NCBI GenBank assembly: GCA_029960085.1
Contig: JASCPG010000020.1
Coordinates: forward strand, 1 to 45,525
DNA length: 45,525 bases
Direction: 5' to 3'
Source: Microbacteriaceae bacterium PS02067
GTDB taxonomy: Bacteria; Actinomycetota; Actinomycetes; Actinomycetales; Microbacteriaceae
Position numbers and translations under genes: made by a program
The notes under the pieces: generated by a model
What the model saw: the letters and a program-made list of their open reading frames with translations, nothing else
Database searches by the model: none
What the model was told of the DNA's origin: nothing
Shown: one piece after another, positions 7,658-16,915 of the stretch
How positions within the stretch are numbered: the stretch's first letter is position 1
How the letters are laid out: every line of letters begins with the position of its first letter

Positions 7658-7671
7658 GCACGTCCTCGTGC
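7658..7671. terminator. Small hairpin between convergent genes
   Basis: GCACG and CGTGC surround a TCCT loop within the 177-bp gap between the YbaK and IclR 3' ends. It is a possible bidirectional terminator, weak and without a T-tract. Nothing else was recognised in this gap. Confidence 0.3.
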
Positions 7672-7776
7672 AGCACGGGCGCTCGCTCGCTTGACCGATG
7701 CGACTCCCACCCTGACAGCGCACGAGGCACACGCCCGAACCGGAGCTGCACGCCGCCCACGCCGCCCGCCCGCCCG

Positions 7777-8580
7777 TCAGCGCAGACGCCGACCCAACTC
7801 GGTCGCCGCGGCGGTCACGGCGCGGACGAGCGACGGCCCATCCGCGCCGGTGTCGTCCCACGTGACCGCGACCGAGGCGACCGGCCACCCGGCGTGGTCG
7901 TGCACCACAGCCGCGACCGAACGGAACCCGAGAGTGACCTCGCCGTCCTCGCTGGCGTGGCCCTCGGTGCGCACCGTGCGCAGGAGTTCGCGCAGCTCCG
8001 ACGGACGCCGGGGACCGCGGCCCGTGCGGTCGGCGAACGCCGTGGCATCCGGGTACAGCGCGCGCACCTGTTCGCGGGGGAGCGCGGCGAGCATCGCGCG
8101 CCCCGTCGCGGTGAGATGGGCCGGCAGCCGCACGCCCACCTCGGTCACGAGGGCGGGCCGGCGCGGCGCGCGCTCCTCGACGATGTAGACGACGTCGCGG
8201 CCGCTCATGACCGCGAGGTGCGCGTTCTCGCCGGTCGCGTCGGCGAGCGCGGCGACGAGCGGTCGTCCGAGTCGGGTGAGCGGCTGCTGGCGCGCGAAGC
8301 CGCCCGAGAGCTCGAACGCGGCGGTGCCGAGCCCCCAGCGGCGCGTGTCGGCCAGGTGGACGACGAACCCGTGCGCCGACATCGCACCCAGCAGGTGGTA
8401 GACGCTCGAACGGGGGATGCCGAGCTGGTCGGCGATCGTCCGCGCCGCGACCGGCCCGCGCTGGCGCCCGAGGAACGCGAGGATCCGGAGCGTCTGGTCA
8501 GCCGCGGGGACTTGCGGGCCGGGGCGGGCGGCGCCCCCGCCCGCGACCGACTCTCCGGATGTGTCTGTGATCACAGACAC
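7777..8580 (-). CDS. IclR-family regulator, probable repressor of histidine utilisation
   Basis: The 267-residue protein has the IclR layout. The N-terminal winged helix-turn-helix covers about residues 28-85 (DQTLRILAFLG, TIADQLGIPRSSVYHLL). The C-terminal effector domain follows (ENAHLAVMSGRDVVYIVEE, LPAHLTATGRAMLAAL, ending SVAVTWDD). It is divergent from hutH with a 22-bp perfect palindrome over its own start, so it probably controls hutHUI and itself, with urocanate as a plausible ligand by analogy to other Hut regulators. The start is uncertain. GTG codons at 8580 and 8574 both lie inside the palindrome. The second has CATTGT six bases upstream, a leaderless arrangement. Confidence 0.85.
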   Translation of the reverse strand: MSVITDTSGESVAGGGAARPGPQVPAADQTLRILAFLGRQRGPVAARTIADQLGIPRSSVYHLLGAMSAHGFVVHLADTRRWGLGTAAFELSGGFARQQPLTRLGRPLVAALADATGENAHLAVMSGRDVVYIVEERAPRRPALVTEVGVRLPAHLTATGRAMLAALPREQVRALYPDATAFADRTGRGPRRPSELRELLRTVRTEGHASEDGEVTLGFRSVAAVVHDHAGWPVASVAVTWDDTGADGPSLVRAVTAAATELGRRLR

Positions 8581-8581
8581 A
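8560..8581. promoter_or_regulatory. 22-bp perfect palindrome, probable IclR operator
   Basis: TGTGTCTGTGA is followed immediately by its exact reverse complement. The site lies in the hutR-hutH divergence, covers the regulator's GTG starts and ends 51 bp before the hutH ATG. A repressor bound here would block both directions. The two TGTGA/TCACA halves abut, so it is not a CRP site, which needs six bases between them. Confidence 0.8.
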
Positions 8582-8632
8582 CAATGCCACGGATGCCTCG
8601 ACGCGGCGGCCGGGCCGGAGTGGAATCTCCTC

Positions 8633-10297
8633 ATGAGCCTCTCCACGCCCACATCGGCGCCCGCACCCACGAGCGTCGACCTCGCGCCCGTCCTGGTCGG
8701 CGCGAGCCCGCTGAGCCCCGCCGACGTCGTCGCCGTCGCCCGCCATGGCGCGCGCGTCCGGATCGCGCCGGAGGCGCGCGAGCGCGTCGCGGCATCCCGC
8801 GCCCTCATCGAGCGCCTCGCGGACGACCCCGAGCCGCACTACGGAATCTCGACGGGCTTCGGCGCGCTGGCGACGACCTTCATCGCGCCCGAGCGGCGGC
8901 GGCAGCTCCAGGCATCCCTCATCCGCTCGCACGCGGCCGGTACGGGCACCGAGGTCGAGCCCGAGGTCGTCCGCGCCCTCATGCTGCTGCGCCTGCAGAC
9001 CCTCGCCTCCGGGCACACCGGCGTCCGCCCCGTCGTCGTCGACACGTACGCTGCGATGCTCGACGCCGGAATCACGCCGATCGTCCGCGAATACGGCTCG
9101 TTGGGTTGCTCGGGAGACCTCGCGCCCCTTTCGCATGTCGCGCTCGCCGCGCTCGGGGAGGGCGAGGTGCGGGATGCCGCGGGGCAGCTCGTCGAGGCAT
9201 CCGACGCGCTCGACGCGGCAGGGATCGCTCCACTCGTGCTGGAGGAGAAAGAGGGGCTCGCCCTCATCAACGGCACGGACGGCATGCTCGGAATGCTCCT
9301 GCTCGCGATCGCGGACCTCGAGATGCTGCTCGACACGGCCGACGTCGCCGCCGCGCTGTCCGTCGAAAGCCAGCTCGGAACCGACGCCGTCTTCGCCGCC
9401 GACCTCATGGCGCTGCGTCCGCAGGTCGGACAGGGCGTGTCGGCCGCACGCCTCCGCGCCCTCCTAGAGGGATCGGAGATCATGGCGAGCCACCGCGACC
9501 CCGCCGTGTGCACGCGGGTGCAGGATGCCTATTCGCTGCGCTGCTCGCCGCAGGTGCACGGCGCCGCGCGCGACACGGTCGACCACGCCGCACTCGTCGC
9601 GTCGCGGGAACTCGCGGCCGTCGTCGACAACCCTGTGGTCACCTCCGACGGGCGCGTCGAGTCGAACGGGAACTTCCATGGGGCTCCGGTCGCGTACGTG
9701 CTCGACTTTCTCGCGATCGCCGTCGCCGACGTGGCATCCATCTCGGAGCGCCGCACCGACCGCGCGCTCGACGCGACGCGCAACCGCGACCTGCCGCCGT
9801 TCCTCGCCGACGAGGTCGGGGTGGACTCCGGGCTCATGATCGCGCAATATGCCGCCGCGGGCATCGTCTCGGAGCTCAAACGCCTCGCCGTTCCCGCCTC
9901 GGTCGACTCGATCCCCTCGTCTGCGATGCAGGAAGACCACGTCTCGATGGGCTGGGCCGCCGCGCGGAAGCTCCGGCGCGGCATCGACGGGCTCGCGCGC
10001 GTCCTCGCGATCGAGATCGTGACGGGATGCCGCGCGCTGGACCTGCGGGCCCCGCTGCAGCCGGGACCGGCGACCGCCGCCGTCCGTGAGCTGCTACGCG
10101 ACACCGGGGTCGCGGGCCCGGGCCCGGACCGGTTCGTGAGCCCCGACATCGAGACCGCGACCGCCCTCGTGCTCGCCGGTGCGGTGGTCCGAGCCGCGGT
10201 CGCGGCGGTCGATGCCGGGCGCGACGGCTCCGGTGGCGCCGGTGCGGCGCCGGGTGCTGGCGATGCGGCAACCCGAACTCCTCCATTCCGCGCCTGA
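8633..10297 (+). CDS. hutH: Histidine ammonia-lyase
   Basis: HutH deaminates L-histidine to trans-urocanate, the first step of histidine degradation. Tyr70 in YGISTGFG is the conserved catalytic Tyr. The MIO-forming triad is Cys159-Ser160-Gly161 in GCSGDLAPLSH, with Cys where many enzymes have Ala; I recall Cys from actinobacterial HutH, so activity is likely kept. Other family blocks are EKEGLALINGTDGML, QDAYSLRC, NGNFHG and PSSAMQEDHVSMGW. At 554 residues it exceeds the usual ~510, with extra residues at both ends. The last eight residues and the stop lie within palindromic element D. The ATG at 8633 begins the first conserved stretch. A GGAG lies 12 bases upstream in a small GGAG/CTCC hairpin. 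Confidence 0.95.
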   Translation: MSLSTPTSAPAPTSVDLAPVLVGASPLSPADVVAVARHGARVRIAPEARERVAASRALIERLADDPEPHYGISTGFGALATTFIAPERRRQLQASLIRSHAAGTGTEVEPEVVRALMLLRLQTLASGHTGVRPVVVDTYAAMLDAGITPIVREYGSLGCSGDLAPLSHVALAALGEGEVRDAAGQLVEASDALDAAGIAPLVLEEKEGLALINGTDGMLGMLLLAIADLEMLLDTADVAAALSVESQLGTDAVFAADLMALRPQVGQGVSAARLRALLEGSEIMASHRDPAVCTRVQDAYSLRCSPQVHGAARDTVDHAALVASRELAAVVDNPVVTSDGRVESNGNFHGAPVAYVLDFLAIAVADVASISERRTDRALDATRNRDLPPFLADEVGVDSGLMIAQYAAAGIVSELKRLAVPASVDSIPSSAMQEDHVSMGWAAARKLRRGIDGLARVLAIEIVTGCRALDLRAPLQPGPATAAVRELLRDTGVAGPGPDRFVSPDIETATALVLAGAVVRAAVAAVDAGRDGSGGAGAAPGAGDAATRTPPFRA

Positions 10298-10353
10298 CGA
10301 CCCCTGAAACACCGGATATGGGCCCTGCGACCGGCGAAGTGGAGGAGTTCGGG
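10272..10353. repeat. Palindromic element D across the hutH stop
   Basis: The left arm CCCGAACTCCTCCATTCC is matched on the other strand by CCCGAACTCCTCCACTTC, 16 of 18 bases, and the whole is 82 bp. It is a diverged member of the family of elements A-C: inward-reading AATGGAGGAGTTCGGG versus AATGCAGGAGTTCCGG. The left arm encodes the last eight codons and stop of hutH using codons unusual here (CGA, ACT, CCT, CCA). Confidence 0.7.
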
Positions 10354-10400
10354 ACACCGGTCGTCCGGCACCCGCCCCGAATCAGGCCCCAAGGTACCGG

Positions 10401-10490
10401 CCGAGACCGGCCGAGACCGGCGAGAGACCTGACGAGACCAGACGAGACCAGACGAGACCGGCCGAGACCGGCCGGAACCAGACGAGAACG
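10401..10490. repeat. Decameric tandem repeat in the hutU leader
   Basis: Nine degenerate 10-bp units run head to tail with a core close to CGAGACC; units include CCGAGACCGG twice, GACGAGACCA twice and GACGAGACCG. The array ends 18 bp before the hutU ATG, next to its AGAAGGAGA ribosome binding site. Confidence 0.85.
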
Positions 10491-10508
10491 CGAGAGAAGG
10501 AGACCCGC

Positions 10509-12259
<1,751 letters not shown>

Positions 12260-12263
<4 letters not shown>

Positions 12264-13429
12264 GCCGCCTGCTCATCACGAATATCGGGGAGCTGACGAC
12301 CAACGTCCCCGTCGACGGCGACCCCTGCGGCGCCCTCGCCGATGCCGCGATCCTCATCGACGGCGGCCGGGTCGCGTGGACGGGCCCGGCCGCCGACGCC
12401 CCGACCGACGTGGATGAGACGGTGGATGCCGCAGGGCGCGCCGCCCTGCCCGGGTTCGTCGACAGCCACACCCACCTCGTCTTCGCCGGAGACCGGGCGG
12501 ACGAGTTCGAGGCCCGCATGGCCGGCGTGCCGTATGCCGCAGGCGGCATCCGCCGCACGGTGGCGGCCACGCGCACCGCGTCGGACGACGCGCTGCGCAC
12601 GCGTCTCGCCGGGTTCGTGCGCGAACTGCATGCTCAGGGCACGACGACGTTCGAGGTCAAGACCGGTTACGACCTGACCGTTGCGGGCGAGGAGCGCTCC
12701 GCGCGGCTCGCGGCCGAGGTCACCGACGAGGTCACATTCCTCGGTGCGCATGTCGTGCCGGCGGAGTACGAACACAACCGCGCCGCGTACCTCGACCTCG
12801 TGTGCGGCCCCATGCTGGAAGCGGTGCGCCCGTTCGTGCGCTGGATCGACGTCTTCTGCGAGCGCGGCGCGTTCGACCCCGCCGAGGCGGAGCGCGTCCT
12901 CGCCGCGGGCGCTGCGGCGGGCCTCGGCACCCGCGTGCACGGCAACCAGCTCGGCGAGGGTGAGGGGGTGCGCCTCGCGGTCGCGCATGGCGCGGCATCC
13001 GTCGACCACTGCACCTACCTCAGCGACGCGGATGTCGCCGCCCTCGCGGCGGGCGACACCGTGGCGACCCTCCTGCCCGGGGTGGAGTTCTCGACGAGGC
13101 ATCCGTATCCCGACGCGCGCGGGCTGCTCGACGCGGGCGTCACGGTCGCGCTCGCCAGCGACTGCAATCCGGGCACGAGCTTCACGAGCTCCCTGCCACT
13201 CATGGTCGCGCTCGCCGTCCGCGAGATGGGGATGACGGTCGGCGAGGCTGTTTGGGCGGCGACCGCGGGCGGTGCGCGCGCCCTGCGCCGCACCGACATC
13301 GGTCACCTCGGCGTCGGCGCGCGGGCTGACGTCGTGGTCTTGGATGCCCCGACGCGCACGCATCTCGCCTACCGACCGGGCGTCCCCCTCGTGCGCGAGG
13401 TGTACGTCGGCGGGAAGCGCGTCGCCTGA
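12260..13429 (+). CDS. hutI: Imidazolonepropionase
   Basis: HutI hydrolyses imidazolonepropionate to N-formimino-L-glutamate. It is a zinc/iron amidohydrolase of 389 residues. The first metal motif is [12 protein letters not shown], then [32 protein letters not shown] (metal His), VDHCTYL and [10 protein letters not shown] with the metal Asp. The last beta-sandwich strand is [16 protein letters not shown] start overlaps the hutU TGA as GTGA, the coupling seen at three other junctions in the window. It is the last gene of hutHUI. The following 114 bp contain a diverged copy of its own 3' end. Confidence 0.95.
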
Positions 13430-13506
13430 CGGGGCTCTCTCCGTCCGACCGGGCGCTCCCCTCGCACGCGAGTGGACGTCGGCGGCGAACGCGTCGTCCG
13501 ACGGGG
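13372..13506. repeat. Diverged tandem duplication of the hutI 3' end
   Basis: The segment 13372-13434, which includes the last hutI codons and stop, recurs at 13445-13506 with about 82% identity by hand alignment and one single-base gap. Both begin CCGACCGGGCG and end GACGGGG. The second copy is outside any gene and frameshifted. Confidence 0.8.
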
Positions 13507-13543
13507 CGTACTCAGTCCAGCCGGACGCCCGCGCGCGCAGCGA

Positions 13544-14011
13544 TCACGGCAGCGCGACCGTCGCGGCGTCCGGGGTCAGCGACGTCGCGACGGCCCAGTC
13601 GTCGGTGTCCCACCGGAACGTCGCCACGGCGCACGTCGGCATACGGCCGATCGCGCCGTCGGAGAGGCGGTCGGCGAGGATCGTCATCCCCGGGTCGTGC
13701 GCCACGACGAGCACGCCCTCGACACCCCGCGCGGCGGCGGATTCCAGCAGCAGCCCGGCGGGCGCGCCGTAGAGCTCGGGGTCGAGTTCGACGTCGAGCC
13801 CGAGCGCCGCGCCGAAGAACGACGCGGTCGTTTGTGCGCGCAGCGCCGTGGAGGAGAGCACGGCATCCACCCGCACGCCCGATTCGGCGAGCCGCCGCGC
13901 CTGCACGGGTGCATCGCGCATTCCCCGCGCGTTCAATGGACGGTCGTGGTCGGCGAGCTGCGGGCTGCCCCAGTCGCTCTTGGCGTGTCGGACGAGGACG
14001 AGGGTCGTCAC
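13544..14011 (-). CDS. SixA-type histidine phosphatase
   Basis: This 155-residue member of the histidine phosphatase superfamily has the SixA layout. The N-terminal LVLVRHAKSDW supplies the phosphate-accepting His9 (RHG-type motif), VLSSTALRAQTTA is the second conserved block, and VVAHDPG provides His105. SixA proteins remove phosphate from phosphohistidine, and many actinobacterial members have unknown targets. A GTG start at 14011 overlaps the hutG stop as GTGA, so it is coupled to hutG and is the last gene of the leftward operon. It is probably cytosolic. A link to histidine catabolism is suggested only by position. Confidence 0.85.
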   Translation of the reverse strand: MTTLVLVRHAKSDWGSPQLADHDRPLNARGMRDAPVQARRLAESGVRVDAVLSSTALRAQTTASFFGAALGLDVELDPELYGAPAGLLLESAAARGVEGVLVVAHDPGMTILADRLSDGAIGRMPTCAVATFRWDTDDWAVATSLTPDAATVALP

Positions 14012-14931
14012 GCGGAAGTCTCCGTTCGGTCGTGGACGCCCGCGAGGAGTTCCAGGACGCACAGCGCCGCGAGGCGGACCGTGCGACCGTCGGGTGCGTC
14101 GGCGGTCGCGTCGACCTCGACGATATCAGCGGAGCGCACCCGGGCATCCGCCGCGAGCGCACGGACGAGGCCGCGCAGCTCCCACGCCTGCAGGCCGCCT
14201 GGCACAGAGGCGGGGCAGCCGGGCGCGACGGCGCGATCGCACACGTCGATGTCGATGTCGAGGTGGATGCCGCGGTCGTCACCTGCCGGGGCGGCGCCTC
14301 CTCCTGCGACCTCCCGCGCCTCGGCGACCACATCGGCGATGCCGCGGCGGCGCACATCATCGAGGGTGATCACCCGGATGCCGAGATCGGCGGCCCGTCG
14401 GGCGTACGCGGCCGAGTTCGCGAAGTCGGCTATGCCGATCTGCACGATGCGCTTCGGGTCCAGTCCGTCCGCGACGAGCCGCCGCACGGGGGAACCGTTG
14501 GAGACGCCGTCGCGCAGATCGAAGTGCGCGTCGAGCGTGATGAGCCCCGCGGCATCCGCGCCCTGCGCCGTGGCGTACGTGATCGAGTTGTCGCCACCGA
14601 GCGCGATCACGAGCCCGGCGCGTGCGGCGAGGCTCGACGTACGCGCGCGCAGGCGCTCCTCACCCTCCGGTCCGTCGGGATCGGCGACGTCACCGGCATC
14701 CGCGATCCGGAGCACCTCGGCGAGATCGACCGGGGGTGGGCCGAGAAGTGTCGGGCTGTAGCGGCGCAGCGCGTCGCGCACGGCGGCGGGCGTCGCGTCG
14801 GCGCCGGTCGGGGACAGGGAGGTCTTCGATGCCGGAGCGCCGAGCAGCACGGCATCCCACTGAGCGTCGTCGTCGCCGGGTGCCGGCCACTCGCCGGCGC
14901 GCGGCCAGAGGGGATCGTGCGACAGCGCCAT
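14008..14931 (-). CDS. hutG: Formimidoylglutamase-like ureohydrolase (arginase family)
   Basis: The 307-residue protein has the ureohydrolase fold and is next to the hut genes, so formiminoglutamate hydrolysis to glutamate and formamide is the best call. Metal-site motifs are DAHFD (Asp134, His136, Asp138) and DIDIDVCD (Asp227, Asp229, Asp232). The first motif reads GGDNS, with Asn115 where classical arginases have the His ligand (GGDHS). This may be normal for this subgroup or may change the metal site. The ATG overlaps the upstream stop by one base (TGATG) and the downstream gene overlaps its stop. It lies on the strand opposite hutHUI and converges on it. Agmatinase or guanidino hydrolase activity is the alternative. 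Confidence 0.8.
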   Translation of the reverse strand: MALSHDPLWPRAGEWPAPGDDDAQWDAVLLGAPASKTSLSPTGADATPAAVRDALRRYSPTLLGPPPVDLAEVLRIADAGDVADPDGPEGEERLRARTSSLAARAGLVIALGGDNSITYATAQGADAAGLITLDAHFDLRDGVSNGSPVRRLVADGLDPKRIVQIGIADFANSAAYARRAADLGIRVITLDDVRRRGIADVVAEAREVAGGGAAPAGDDRGIHLDIDIDVCDRAVAPGCPASVPGGLQAWELRGLVRALAADARVRSADIVEVDATADAPDGRTVRLAALCVLELLAGVHDRTETSA

Positions 14932-15278
14932 CAGTCGACGTACACCCAGGCGGTGCGCCCGCTCGCGAGGGTCACGGCGATGCGGCGGTACAGCGCGACC
15001 TCGTAGTCGTCGGCGGCATCCAGCTCGGCGGCGCTCACGTGCAGCACGACGCCCGTCACCTTGTCGACCGCGCGCCCGGTCGCGCGGAGGATCGGGTGCA
15101 CCGAGAGCCCGGAGAGGTCCGTGACGCGTTGGTCCTCGATCTCGACGTAGTCGACCGTGTACCCGGGGAGGGCGTCGGGTTCACCCGCGACGAGGCGCCC
15201 GAACGTGTCGAGCTGCACCTCGGCGTGCTGCAGCGTGCCGTAGGTGAACAGCAGCTGGTCGGCGGGCTGATCGCTCAC
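14931..15278 (-). CDS. Gamma-glutamylcyclotransferase-like (GGCT/AIG2) protein
   Basis: This 115-residue protein opens with LLFTYGTLQHAEVQLDTFGRL, the GGCT YGxL substrate-loop signature. It ends with AADDYEVALYRRIAVTLASGRTAWVYV, which holds the catalytic-position acidic residue (DYE) and the YRR strand. Such enzymes release 5-oxoproline from gamma-glutamyl amines or dipeptides. It is the first gene of the leftward operon with hutG and sixA. A GTG start at 15278 is chosen because TACCGT lies exactly six bases upstream, the window's leaderless pattern; GGAAGG abuts the start and is too close to act as a Shine-Dalgarno. The substrate is unknown. Confidence 0.85.
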   Translation of the reverse strand: MSDQPADQLLFTYGTLQHAEVQLDTFGRLVAGEPDALPGYTVDYVEIEDQRVTDLSGLSVHPILRATGRAVDKVTGVVLHVSAAELDAADDYEVALYRRIAVTLASGRTAWVYVD

Positions 15279-15284
15279 CCTTCC

Positions 15285-15290
15285 ACGGTA
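15285..15290 (-). promoter_or_regulatory. Leaderless -10 (TACCGT) of the GGCT-hutG-sixA operon
   Basis: TACCGT, six bases, then GTG. The transcript would begin at the start codon. Confidence 0.55.
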
Positions 15291-15319
15291 CTCCGCACGC
15301 CGCGGGGCTTCCAGCCTCG

Positions 15320-16591
15320 TCAGCGGATCAGGGCATGCGCGATCGCGTAGATCGCGGCACCCGCGAGCGCACCGACGATCGTGCCGTTGAGCCGGATGTA
15401 CTGCAGGTCGCGCCCGACCATCAGCTCGATCTTCTCGGTCGTCTCGGCCGGGTCCCACTTCTCGACGGTGTCGGTGATGATCGACGCGATGTCGTGCCGA
15501 TAACGATCGACGAGGAACACCGCGGCATCCGACAGGCGCCCGTTCACCCGGCTCTGCAGTGCCGTGTCGGTCGTCAGCCGGTCGCCGACCTCGCCGAGCG
15601 CGGCCGACATCCGACTCCGGAGCGCGCTCCCGGGGTCGCCGAGGCTCTTCAGCAGTCCCGTCTTCGCCGTGTTCCAGGCCTCGGCGGCGAGCTCCCGCAC
15701 GCGCGGGCTGTCGAAGACGGCGCTCTTGGCTTCTTCGAGTCGCGTAATCGTCGCGGGGTCGTGCTGCAGATTGCCGGCGAGCTTCGTCAGGTAGCGGTCG
15801 ACCGCGTGGCGGGCGGGGTGCTCCGAGTCGGCCTGCACGGCCGCGACGAACTTCACCGCCTCGTGGTACACCGTGTCATCCACGAGGCGCATCGCCACCG
15901 ACGGCACCCACGACGGCAGTCGCCGCGACACGAGCCCCGAGAAGGACTCGCGGTTCGCCCGCAGCCAGGTTTCGATGCTGTCGACGGCGAGGTCGACCGC
16001 GCCGTGGTGCGCTCCGGCATCCACGACCCGCTCGAGCCATCCGCCGATCGTCGGCGCCCACTCCGGGCTCAGCAGGTGCTCGCGGGCGAGATCGCCGATG
16101 AGGTCCTGCACCTCGTCGTCGCTCAGCGCATTGAGGATGCCCGTCGCCATCGTGGATGCCTCGCGCGACACGAGCTCGGCGTGGTCCGGGTCGCTCAGCC
16201 ACGCGCCCGCCGTCGCGGCGATGTTGGTCGACTCGAGCTTCGCGCGCACGACCTCTCCGGCGAGGAAGTTCGTCTCGATGAACTCGCCGAGGCTCCGGCC
16301 GATCTCGTCCTTGCGCTTCGGGATGATCGCGGTGTGCGGGATCGGGATACCGAGGGGGTGGCGGAACAGTGCCGTGACGGCGAACCAGTCGGCGAGCGCA
16401 CCGACCATGCCGCCTTCCGCGGCGGCGCGGACGTATCCGAGGGCGGGGATGCGCGGTTCGAGCGCGAACGCGACGACGAAGAGGATCGCCATGAAGACGA
16501 GTGCGCCGAGCGCGACGCCCTTCATGACGCGCAGGGACCGGCGGCGCTCCTGATCGGCGGGGCTCAGCAGCTCGGTCGGCGTCCTCGGCAT
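15320..16591 (-). CDS. DUF445 family membrane protein
   Basis: The 423-residue protein fits DUF445 (YjiN-like). A first membrane segment near residues 26-46 (GVALGALVFMAILFVVAFAL) is followed by the family signature AAAEGGMVGALADWFAVTALFRHPLGIPIPHTAIIP, a long helical extramembrane region, and a C-terminal hydrophobic segment (IVGALAGAAIYAIAHALI). It is presumably in the cytoplasmic membrane with the helical part in the cytoplasm. The family function is unknown. It is divergent from the CsoR-like gene across 47 bp. The ATG at 16591 has GAGACT six bases upstream, so it may be leaderless. Confidence 0.9.
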   Translation of the reverse strand: MPRTPTELLSPADQERRRSLRVMKGVALGALVFMAILFVVAFALEPRIPALGYVRAAAEGGMVGALADWFAVTALFRHPLGIPIPHTAIIPKRKDEIGRSLGEFIETNFLAGEVVRAKLESTNIAATAGAWLSDPDHAELVSREASTMATGILNALSDDEVQDLIGDLAREHLLSPEWAPTIGGWLERVVDAGAHHGAVDLAVDSIETWLRANRESFSGLVSRRLPSWVPSVAMRLVDDTVYHEAVKFVAAVQADSEHPARHAVDRYLTKLAGNLQHDPATITRLEEAKSAVFDSPRVRELAAEAWNTAKTGLLKSLGDPGSALRSRMSAALGEVGDRLTTDTALQSRVNGRLSDAAVFLVDRYRHDIASIITDTVEKWDPAETTEKIELMVGRDLQYIRLNGTIVGALAGAAIYAIAHALIR

Positions 16592-16597
16592 GCCGTC

Positions 16598-16603
16598 AGT
16601 CTC
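16598..16603 (-). promoter_or_regulatory. Leaderless -10-like hexamer (GAGACT) of DUF445
   Basis: GAGACT (xAxxxT), six bases, then ATG. It is a weak match to TANNNT but has the same geometry as the other cases. Confidence 0.4.
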
Positions 16604-16626
16604 GCACGGTGCGTCTCGGCGGCGCG

Positions 16627-16632
16627 TATCCT
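16627..16632 (+). promoter_or_regulatory. Leaderless -10 (TATCCT) of the CsoR-like gene
   Basis: TATCCT, six bases, then GTG. This supports the GTG at 16639 as the start. Confidence 0.6.
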
Positions 16633-16638
16633 GGCGGC

Positions 16639-16911
16639 GTGATCGACGACATCAAGAAGCGCGCCCTGCACCGCACCGCGATCGTGGAGGGCCAGGTGCG
16701 TGGACTTGCGAAGATGATCGAGAACGAGGACTACTGCATGGACATCATCGCCCAGTCCCGGGCGATCCAGAAGGCGCTCGCCTCCCTCGACAAGCTGCTG
16801 GTCGAGAACCATCTGCGCACCCACGTCGCGCACATGTTCGAGCACGGCGGCCCCGAGCGGGAGCAGGCCGTGGCCGAACTCCTGAAGGCGTTCGACTTCG
16901 AGGGGCGCTGA
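16639..16911 (+). CDS. CsoR/RcnR-family metal- or stress-sensing repressor
   Basis: The 90-residue all-helical protein is of the CsoR (DUF156) family, tetrameric repressors that release DNA on binding Cu(I), Ni/Co or sulfane sulfur. The core is RTAIVEGQVRGLAKMIENEDYCMDI. Of the Cu(I)-sensor triad Cys-His-Cys, Cys33 and His58 are kept (NHLRTHVAH), but the second Cys is His62, with His65 nearby. The site is thus Cys-His-His, which argues against a standard Cu(I) sensor and leaves the inducer open. No metal exporter or chaperone is adjacent; the divergent neighbour is DUF445. The GTG start is supported by a leaderless TATCCT. Confidence 0.85.
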   Translation: MIDDIKKRALHRTAIVEGQVRGLAKMIENEDYCMDIIAQSRAIQKALASLDKLLVENHLRTHVAHMFEHGGPEREQAVAELLKAFDFEGR

Positions 16912-16915
16912 CCGG

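Noticed and set aside
8563..8578. CRP/FNR-like site in the hut palindrome (TGTGA and TCACA halves)
   Set aside because: The halves abut with no six-base spacer, and the symmetry extends over 22 bp, so a dedicated IclR operator is a better reading.
9101..9118. Cys in the HutH MIO triad as a sign of an inactive enzyme
   Set aside because: Cys-Ser-Gly in place of Ala-Ser-Gly is, as far as I recall, found in actinobacterial HutH, and all other active-site blocks are intact.
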